DNA of 64,000 bases. Source: Fimenecus sp963590415. GTDB lineage: Bacteria; Bacillota; Clostridia; Oscillospirales; Acutalibacteraceae. This document shows, piece by piece, positions 51,756-59,002 of the stretch. The position numbers and the translations under genes were made by a program. Under the pieces are notes generated by a model. The model saw only the letters and a list, made by a program, of their open reading frames with translations, made no database searches and was not told the origin of the DNA. Numbering within the stretch: the first letter of the stretch is position 1; every line of letters begins with the position of its first letter. The DNA lies in the NCBI GenBank assembly GCA_963590415.1, contig CAVAPB010000006.1, positions 1 to 64,000 of the forward strand, given 5' to 3'.

Positions 51756-54700
51756 ATGAAAGAGAATTTTATTAACCGTTATCCTTTGTCAAAAACATTG
51801 AGATTTTCTTTGCTTCCCATTGGAAAAACCGAGGAGAATTTTATCGCAAAGCGCATTTTGGACGAGGATAAGCAAAGAGCTGAAGACTATGAAAAAGTAA
51901 AAGAATATATTGATCGTTATCACAGAAGCTTTATTGATGATGTCTTGAAAAAGGTAAGTCTCAGCGATGTAAAGGAATATGCACAACTGTATCAGAAGAA
52001 AAACAGAACCGATGCCGACGCTAAAGCTATGAAGGCTCTTGAAGCAAAAATGCGAAAGGAAATATCCAAAGCTTTTACTTCTGACGAAAGGTATAAAAAG
52101 CTATGGGAAAAGGAACTTATTCGTGATAATTTGCCGGCATTTCTTACCGATGAAGAAGAGAAAAAAGCAGTTGCTTCGTTTGAAAGCTTTACAACTTACT
52201 TTAAGGGATTCTATGAGAACAGAAAAAATATGTATTCGGAAGAGGATAAATCCACATCAATTTCAAACCGTTGTATAAATGATAATTTGCCGAGATTTCT
52301 TGACAACATCAAAAGCTTTGAAAAAGTATCGGCAAGCTTGCCCAAAGAAGACCTCACAGCACTTAACGATGATATGTACAGTCTTTTCGGCAATTATGTT
52401 TCCGATGTGTTTTCACTTGATTATTTTGATTTTGTTTTGCCGCAGTCGGGAATTGATGTTTACAATGCCTTTATCGGCGGATACTCTTGCGAGGATGGAA
52501 CCAAAATCAAAGGAATAAACGAGTATATAAATCTGTATAATCAGCAGGTTGCAAAAAACGATAAGTCAATGCGCCTTCCTTTTATGAAGACGCTTAAAAA
52601 GCAAATACTCAGCGAAAAGACGACAGTTTCCTTTGTTTCTGAAAAATTCAGCACCGATGATGAAGTTTTGTGTGCGGTAAATGAGTATTATAATAATCAC
52701 AAAGATGATTTTAGTGAACTTTCGGAACTGTTTTCTGATTTCGCATCATACAATGCAGAAGGAATTTATATAAAAAATTCAGCCGCAATATCAGAGATTT
52801 CCAAAGCAGTTTTTTACGATTGGAGCGCAATCAAATCAGCGTGGAGCGAAGAGTATGAGCGGAACAAACCGATAAAGTCCAAAACTGATATTGAGAAATA
52901 TGAAGACAAAAAGCAAAAGGTGTATAAGGCAATACAGAGTTTCTCTATTTATCAGCTTCACGATTTGATGAATCGGGAAAACAATTCTGCTGAAAGGATT
53001 ATGAATTGGTATTCCGAATCCGTTGCCAAGGCGGTTGAAGATATATACGAAGCTTATTCGGCAGCCGAAAGCTTGCTTACCGAAAAATATGAGGGTAAAA
53101 ACGATAAAAAACTCTATAGAAATGAAAGCGCAACAGAGAAAATTAAGAAATTCCTTGATTCTGTTAAAGACCTCGAGGGGTGTGTCAAGCCTCTTTTGGG
53201 AACAGGCAAGGAAGAAATTAAGGACGAGACCTTTTACGGAAAGTTTGTGGATTTGTTTGATTCTGTTTCAACTGTTGACAAGTTGTATGATAAAGTCAGA
53301 AACTATATGACGCAAAAGCCGTATTCAAAGGATAAAATTAAGCTAAACTTCGGCGTTCCGACATTCCTGGATGGTTGGGCGTTAGGCAATGAGTTTACAA
53401 ATTCCGCACAATTATTTACTGACGGAAAGAATTATTATCTTGCTGTTATGGATAAGGACTTAAAACGCAATTTGCCTAAATGCTATAACAGCCCTGTTAA
53501 TGACGATGACGAATGGTTGAAAATCAAATACCAACAAGCTGCCGACCCCTCAAAAGATGTGCCTAATTTGATGGTAATTGACGGTGTTACTGTTAAGAAA
53601 AACGGTAGAAAAGAAAAAACAGGGGAACATGCCGGAGAGAATATACAGCTTGAAAAGCTCAGAGATACATATCTTCCTGAGAACATAAATCGAATAAGGA
53701 AGGGAAGAACATTTTCAAATTCAAATGATAATTTTTCAAAAAAAGATTTATGCGAATATATTGAGTACTATATGTATCGTGTAAAAGAATATTATTCGTC
53801 TTTTGATTTTACTTTTAAGGATATTTCTGAATATAACAGCTTTCAGGAATTTTTGGCTGATGTGGACTCTCAAGCTTATCAAATCGGGTTTGAAAAGGTT
53901 TCACGCAGTCAGATATTTGACCTTGTCGATAATGGCTATATCTATCTGTTCCAAATCTATAACAAGGATTTCTCGGAAAAAAGTCACGGCACGCCCAATT
54001 TGCATACATTGTATTTCAAAATGCTGTTTGACAAGCAAAATCTTTCGGATGTTGTATATAAATTGAACGGCGAAGCGGAGATGTTCTACCGTGAGGCGAG
54101 TATCAATGATAAGGAAAAGATTGTCCACTATGCCAATGTGCCGATTGAGAACAAGAATCCGAATAGCAAAAACTCCGAAAGTACATTTGAATATGACATA
54201 ATAAAGGACAGAAGGTTTACCAAAAGGCAGTTTGCTCTTCATGTTCCGATTACAATCAATTTCAAAGCAAACTCGGGTGCGTATATCAATGTAGATGTTC
54301 GTAAAGCCGTAAAGGACAGACAGGATAACTATGTTATCGGTATCGACCGAGGCGAAAGAAACTTGATTTATATCTGTGTTGTAAACAGCAGGGGAGATAT
54401 TATCGAGCAGTATTCACTCAATGAAATAATAAACGACAACGGCTATAAGGTCGATTATCAGAGGATTCTTGACGAAAGAGGGGAGAAAATAGACGAAGAA
54501 AGAAAAAGCTGGAAAACTGTTGAGAACATAAAGGAACTCAAAGAGGGATATCTCAGTCAGGTCGTTCACAAAATTTGCGAGCTCGTTATAAAATACGACG
54601 CCGTGATTGCAATGGAGGATTTGAATTTCCGCTTTAAGAAAGGAAGATTCAAGGTTGAGAAGCAGGTGTATCAGAAGTTTGAGAATATGCTTACTTCAAA

Positions 54701-55514
54701 ACTCAATCTGCTTATCGATAAGAAAGCAGAGTATGCAGCCGACGGCGGGCTTTTGAAGGCGTATCAGCTTACAAACAAGGTTGACGGGGTAAATAAATCA
54801 AAGCAAAACGGCATTATATTCTATGTCCCTGCATGGTGTACAAGTAAAATCGACCCGGCAACGGGCTTTGTCAATCTTTTGAGACCGAAATATACAAGTG
54901 TAGCAGAGTCTAAAAGATTATTCGGAACGATGGATGATATCAGATATAACCGTGCTACAGATATGTTTGAGTTTGACATTGATTATAACAAATTCCCGAA
55001 ATGCAATTCAGATTATAAAAAGATGTGGACGGTTTGCACTAATGAGGACAGAATCAGAACTTTCCGCAATAAAGATAAAAACAGTGAGTGGGATAATGAA
55101 CGAATTATTCTTACCGATGAGTTCAAAAAGCTGTTTGCCGAATACGGAATTGATTACAGCACGGGAATAAAAGAAGCAATTTCGGAAAATTCAAATCTGG
55201 AATTTCATCGCCGTCTTGTTAAACTTTTGGAATTAACTCTTCAAATGAGGAACAGCGTTACAAGAAGCACTTTGCCCGAAGACGATTTTCTTATTTCGCC
55301 TGTTGCAAATAAAAACGGAGAGTCCTACGACAGCCGCAATTACAAAGGCGAAAACGCCGCTTTGCCATGTGACGCCGACGCAAACGGTGCGTATAATATC
55401 GCACGCAAAGCTTTGTGGGCAATAGATGTTCTGAAGAATACACCGGACGAAGAGCTTGATAAAGCAAATCTTGCAATATCCGATGCCGAGTGGCTTAAAT
55501 ATACACAAAAATGA
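51756..55514 (+). CDS. cas12a: Cas12a (Cpf1) RNA-guided endonuclease
   Basis: A 1252-residue type V-A effector, within the usual size range. It processes its own crRNA and cuts DNA with one RuvC site. Catalytic residues are Asp864 (IGIDRGERNLIY), Glu954 (AMEDLNFRF), Asp1208 (DADANGAY) and the Nuc-domain Arg1165 (LQMRNS). The crRNA-processing residues match known sites: His791, Lys800 and Lys817 (YDIIKDRRF). The REC lobe fills about 40-500 and the WED/PI region about 500-850. The PI region departs from the norm: at positions equal to AsCas12a S542/K548/N552/K607 it has Asp539, Asn545, Asn549 and Asn604. Codon use is AT-richer than in the neighbouring housekeeping genes, suggesting transfer. 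The stop overlaps cas4 (ATGA). Confidence 0.97.
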   Translation: MKENFINRYPLSKTLRFSLLPIGKTEENFIAKRILDEDKQRAEDYEKVKEYIDRYHRSFIDDVLKKVSLSDVKEYAQLYQKKNRTDADAKAMKALEAKMRKEISKAFTSDERYKKLWEKELIRDNLPAFLTDEEEKKAVASFESFTTYFKGFYENRKNMYSEEDKSTSISNRCINDNLPRFLDNIKSFEKVSASLPKEDLTALNDDMYSLFGNYVSDVFSLDYFDFVLPQSGIDVYNAFIGGYSCEDGTKIKGINEYINLYNQQVAKNDKSMRLPFMKTLKKQILSEKTTVSFVSEKFSTDDEVLCAVNEYYNNHKDDFSELSELFSDFASYNAEGIYIKNSAAISEISKAVFYDWSAIKSAWSEEYERNKPIKSKTDIEKYEDKKQKVYKAIQSFSIYQLHDLMNRENNSAERIMNWYSESVAKAVEDIYEAYSAAESLLTEKYEGKNDKKLYRNESATEKIKKFLDSVKDLEGCVKPLLGTGKEEIKDETFYGKFVDLFDSVSTVDKLYDKVRNYMTQKPYSKDKIKLNFGVPTFLDGWALGNEFTNSAQLFTDGKNYYLAVMDKDLKRNLPKCYNSPVNDDDEWLKIKYQQAADPSKDVPNLMVIDGVTVKKNGRKEKTGEHAGENIQLEKLRDTYLPENINRIRKGRTFSNSNDNFSKKDLCEYIEYYMYRVKEYYSSFDFTFKDISEYNSFQEFLADVDSQAYQIGFEKVSRSQIFDLVDNGYIYLFQIYNKDFSEKSHGTPNLHTLYFKMLFDKQNLSDVVYKLNGEAEMFYREASINDKEKIVHYANVPIENKNPNSKNSESTFEYDIIKDRRFTKRQFALHVPITINFKANSGAYINVDVRKAVKDRQDNYVIGIDRGERNLIYICVVNSRGDIIEQYSLNEIINDNGYKVDYQRILDERGEKIDEERKSWKTVENIKELKEGYLSQVVHKICELVIKYDAVIAMEDLNFRFKKGRFKVEKQVYQKFENMLTSKLNLLIDKKAEYAADGGLLKAYQLTNKVDGVNKSKQNGIIFYVPAWCTSKIDPATGFVNLLRPKYTSVAESKRLFGTMDDIRYNRATDMFEFDIDYNKFPKCNSDYKKMWTVCTNEDRIRTFRNKDKNSEWDNERIILTDEFKKLFAEYGIDYSTGIKEAISENSNLEFHRRLVKLLELTLQMRNSVTRSTLPEDDFLISPVANKNGESYDSRNYKGENAALPCDADANGAYNIARKALWAIDVLKNTPDEELDKANLAISDAEWLKYTQK

Positions 55515-56080
55515 GCGAGGAGCCTATTATAATATCAAACCTCAATGATTTTATCTTTTGCCCGGTGTCAATATATTTTCACTCTTTGGACGAAGAGGAA
55601 AATATACTCAGTCAGGATTCATATCAGTTGAACGGGACTAATGCACACAAAAGCTCTGATTCTGCAACATATTCAACTAAAAAGAGTATGTTGCAGGGCA
55701 TGAGCGTATTTTGTGAAAAGTATAATATAATCGGTAAAATAGATACATTTGATTCTGAAAAAGGTATCTTAACCGAGAGAAAAAAGAAAATAAAAACTAT
55801 ATATGACGGGTATATCTTTCAAATCTATGCACAGTATTTTGCTTTGATTGAAATGGGATATATCGTAAATGAGTTGCGTTTATATAGCATGGATGACAAT
55901 AGGATGTATAAAATTGCAAAGCCTGAGAATGATCCGGATAAGCTATATAAATTTGAAAAGGTGATTTCAGATATGAATAGCATGGGGTTTGATTCATTCA
56001 GACAAAGCAATAAAGAAAAATGCAGGAAATGCATATATGAGCCTCTTTGCGGTTATTCTGATTTGAAGGAGGACGAATAA
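55511..56080 (+). CDS. cas4: Cas4 adaptation nuclease
   Basis: A 189-residue RecB-like nuclease with an iron-sulfur cluster that trims prespacers and helps choose those with a PAM. Four cysteines fit the cluster (Cys17, Cys171, Cys174, Cys180). Nuclease motifs are His46, GKIDTF with Asp78, LTERKKK with Glu89 and Lys91, and QIYAQYFALIEMGY. The ATG overlaps the cas12a stop and the stop overlaps cas1, so the four cas genes form one tightly coupled unit. Confidence 0.93.
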   Translation: MSEEPIIISNLNDFIFCPVSIYFHSLDEEENILSQDSYQLNGTNAHKSSDSATYSTKKSMLQGMSVFCEKYNIIGKIDTFDSEKGILTERKKKIKTIYDGYIFQIYAQYFALIEMGYIVNELRLYSMDDNRMYKIAKPENDPDKLYKFEKVISDMNSMGFDSFRQSNKEKCRKCIYEPLCGYSDLKEDE

Positions 56081-57051
56081 TGTTTACAGCGCCTGATTTC
56101 AGTAAAAAACAAATTGTGTTTGTTTTATTCAACGAAGGCGAAAAAATGGCATTTAGCAACGATAACCTCGTGATAAAAGACGCAGGCGGAAAAATAAAAT
56201 TTCAATGCACTTGCTACAGGCTTTTTATTGTGTTCGTTGTAGGTCATACAAGCATAACAACAGCATTGATACAAAAGGCGCAGAAATTTGGATTTTTTAT
56301 TGCGTTGATGACGCCCGGATTTCGGCTTTATTCTGTTATCGGAGCGGGAAAGGACGGAAACACCCTGCTTCATAAGAAACAATACGGTTATGACGGACTT
56401 GAAATTGCCAAAGTAATTACGATGAATAAAATGCAAAATCAAAAACAAGAATTAATGGCTGTTCGCAATAAGAGCGAGGCTGTTAAGACCGCTATTATTT
56501 CAATTACAGAATATATTGAAAAAGTACCCAATACAAACACCTTAAATGAGCTTATGGGACTTGAAGGTCTTGCCTCGAGAGTATATTTTCGTAATCATTT
56601 TAACAATATCCTGTGGAAAGGAAGACAGCCACGAATTAAAAGGGATTATGTGAACTCCGTGTTGGATATAGGTTATACATTGTTGTTTGCATATATTGAT
56701 GCCCTTTTGTTAAGTTATGGGTTTGACACATATTACGGAGTTATGCACAGACAGTTTTATATGAGAAAATCTCTTGTTTGCGATATAGTTGAGCCGTTCA
56801 GACCGCTGATTGACCACGAAGTGAAAAAAGCAATAAACCTTAGACAAATCAGTGAAGAACACTTTGTTATAACAAATCATCAATATCGATTGAAGTGGGA
56901 AAAGTCTTCCGACTATGTGAAAATATTGATGAAGCCATTGATTGATAATAAGGAAAGTATTTTCGTGTATGTTCAATCATATTATCGGGCTTTTATGAAG
57001 GAATTGCCGCCGGATATGTTTCCTACTTTTGAAATGAGGAATTACAGTTGA
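56080..57051 (+). CDS. cas1: Cas1 integrase
   Basis: A 323-residue integrase subunit that inserts new spacers with Cas2. Active-site residues are Glu162 (MGLEGLASRVYF), His223 (GVMHRQF) and Asp235/Glu238 (SLVCDIVEPFRPL). The N-terminal beta-strand domain and C-terminal helical domain are complete. It starts inside the cas4 stop (TAATG). Confidence 0.95.
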   Translation: MFTAPDFSKKQIVFVLFNEGEKMAFSNDNLVIKDAGGKIKFQCTCYRLFIVFVVGHTSITTALIQKAQKFGFFIALMTPGFRLYSVIGAGKDGNTLLHKKQYGYDGLEIAKVITMNKMQNQKQELMAVRNKSEAVKTAIISITEYIEKVPNTNTLNELMGLEGLASRVYFRNHFNNILWKGRQPRIKRDYVNSVLDIGYTLLFAYIDALLLSYGFDTYYGVMHRQFYMRKSLVCDIVEPFRPLIDHEVKKAINLRQISEEHFVITNHQYRLKWEKSSDYVKILMKPLIDNKESIFVYVQSYYRAFMKELPPDMFPTFEMRNYS

Positions 57052-57323
57052 TAATTATTAGCTATGATATAAGTAACGATAAAAAGCGGGCAAGGTTTAA
57101 TCGCTATATCAGAAAGTTCGGACATATGCTCCAGTATTCTGTGTATGAAATTGAGAACAGCGAGCGAATATTAAATAATATAATTACAGATATAAACAAT
57201 AAATGGTTGAAGCAGTTTGACCAAACCGACAGTGTTTATGTCTTTAATTTGAGCAGCAGCTGTAAGTTGGAAAAATATGGATATGCACGAAATGAAGATT
57301 CCGAGCTTTTAATAGTTAAGTGA
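57048..57323 (+). CDS. cas2: Cas2
   Basis: A 91-residue ferredoxin-fold protein that bridges Cas1 dimers during spacer integration. It begins IIISYDISNDKKRARFNRY with the conserved Asp7 and ends with VYVFNLSS and a short tail. The start is TTG at 57048, overlapping the cas1 stop, with GAGGA 7 bp upstream. Confidence 0.94.
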   Translation: MIIISYDISNDKKRARFNRYIRKFGHMLQYSVYEIENSERILNNIITDINNKWLKQFDQTDSVYVFNLSSSCKLEKYGYARNEDSELLIVK

Positions 57324-57449
57324 TTGCAAACCTCGGTCTGAATGTGATATAATTACATATGAAAGGGATTATTATTCAAATAAATGAAGGATTTTATTCT
57401 TTTTGCACAATTTAATAAGCTGACTTTTGTTGGATTTGACAATACAAGG
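57324..57449 (+). promoter_or_regulatory. CRISPR leader with promoter and anti-repeat
   Basis: A 126-bp AT-rich leader. A promoter is visible: TTGCAA (57324-57329), 18-bp spacer and an extended -10, TGA followed by TATAAT (57348-57353). Transcription would begin near 57360. Right at that point lies AGGGATTATTATTC (57364-57377), the exact reverse complement of repeat bases 1-14. It ends exactly where the repeat would begin. A weaker version, AAGGATTTTATTC, follows at about 57386-57398. No second promoter is apparent nearer the array. Confidence 0.8.
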
Positions 57450-58913
57450 GAATAATAATCCCTACTAATTTCTACTGTTGTAGATGTAGCTCTCAACATC
57501 GATTAGAGCGGGAATAATAATCCCTACTAATTTCTACTGTTGTAGATAATAAAGCCCCGTGCCTTGACTTTACCGGAATAATAATCCCTACTAATTTCTA
57601 CTGTTGTAGATCTTGGAAATACCGAGCTGGCCCGCCACGAATAATAATCCCTACTAATTTCTACTGTTGTAGATCGGAAAGAGTGGATTTCGACTTCCTG
57701 AATAATAATCCCTACTAATTTCTACTGTTGTAGATGTAGCTCTCTGTAAAGTTGTTGTATTATCGAATAATAATCCCTACTAATTTCTACTGTTGTAGAT
57801 TTGAATATATCGAGAATATGTGAGGGAATAATAATCCCTACTAATTTCTACTGTTGTAGATCTCAAAACGCCACTAAAAACGCTTTTGAATAATAATCCC
57901 TACTAATTTCTACTGTTGTAGATTCCTGTACCGGATAGAAAACCAAGTATGAATAATAATCCCTACTAATTTCTACTGTTGTAGATGCGTTATCACTGTA
58001 TAAGACCCGTAAGGAATAATAATCCCTACTAATTTCTACTGTTGTAGATTCTGCCATTTCTATAATATAAGAGAGAATAATAATCCCTACTAATTTCTAC
58101 TGTTGTAGATAGTTCAACTATTTTATCCTGAACAAGAATAATAATCCCTACTAATTTCTACTGTTGTAGATCAAGGAACTCTTAACCCTGACAAAACGAA
58201 TAATAATCCCTACTAATTTCTACTGTTGTAGATTTGACCTTGAAGTTATTACTTGTAACGAATAATAATCCCTACTAATTTCTACTGTTGTAGATAGCGG
58301 TGTTAATGCTTTATCTATAAGGAATAATAATCCCTACTAATTTCTACTGTTGTAGATCCACCTCCTATGATATGCCTAACATCGAATAATAATCCCTACT
58401 AATTTCTACTGTTGTAGATAAATATCTCTCGCTGACCCAAGAGTGAATAATAATCCCTACTAATTTCTACTGTTGTAGATGTCGATTCAACCTCCGAAAC
58501 TCTTGTCGGAATAATAATCCCTACTAATTTCTACTGTTGTAGATTTAAAGGCTTATCTTCTCGAATTACGGAATAATAATCCCTACTAATTTCTACTGTT
58601 GTAGATCAAGAATTGAAACTCTGCACTGTTTTGAATAATAATCCCTACTAATTTCTACTGTTGTAGATATGTGCCGAACTGTTCTATAATCATAGGAATA
58701 ATAATCCCTACTAATTTCTACTGTTGTAGATTAACTGTTGCCAGTTTTACTTTGCTTGTGAATAATAATCCCTACTAATTTCTACTGTTGTAGATAGGCG
58801 AGGTAACATATGGAACTTAAATGAATAATAATCCCTACTAATTTCTACTGTTGTAGATTGTTGACGCGGAAGAAGTCAACGAAGCGAATAATAATCCCTA
58901 CTAATTTCTACTG
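57450..58913 (+). CRISPR. Type V-A CRISPR array, 23 intact repeats plus one truncated
   Basis: Twenty-three 36-bp repeats, identical as far as read, begin GAATAATAATCCCT and end AATTTCTACTGTTGTAGAT. The last 19 bases form the Cas12a crRNA handle (TCTAC/GTAGA stem). Spacers number 23, of 25-29 bp, mostly 25-27. First repeat 57450-57485, second 57512-57547, last intact 58823-58858. The 24th copy (58886-58913) keeps only its first 28 bases and loses the 3' stem arm, marking the leader-distal end. Spacers 1 and 5 share their first nine bases (GTAGCTCTC). Spacer 22 contains what looks like a ribosome site and start codon. No protospacer source could be found inside the window by eye. Confidence 0.99.
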
Positions 58914-58930
58914 CGTATTAAAACAAAATC

Positions 58931-58969
58931 AAATCCCGCTACCGACTGAGTGCTTGTAGCGGGATTTTT
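58931..58969. terminator. Terminator after the CRISPR array
   Basis: A 12-bp stem (58931-58942 with 58956-58967) with A-rich and T-rich flanks, 17 bp beyond the truncated repeat. It can end both the array transcript and the converging GH95 transcript. Confidence 0.85.
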
Positions 58970-59002
58970 ATATGTATTTGCAGCTTGTTAATTTGCTATG
59001 TT

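Noticed and set aside
57324..57449. A tracrRNA for the CRISPR system
   Set aside because: Type V-A does not need one, and the leader complement matches the discarded 5' part of the repeat, not the handle.
57863..58057. Minus-strand reading frame across the CRISPR array encoding repeated VEISRDYYS units
   Set aside because: It is only the array translated backwards; the periodic peptide is the repeat sequence, with no ribosome site.
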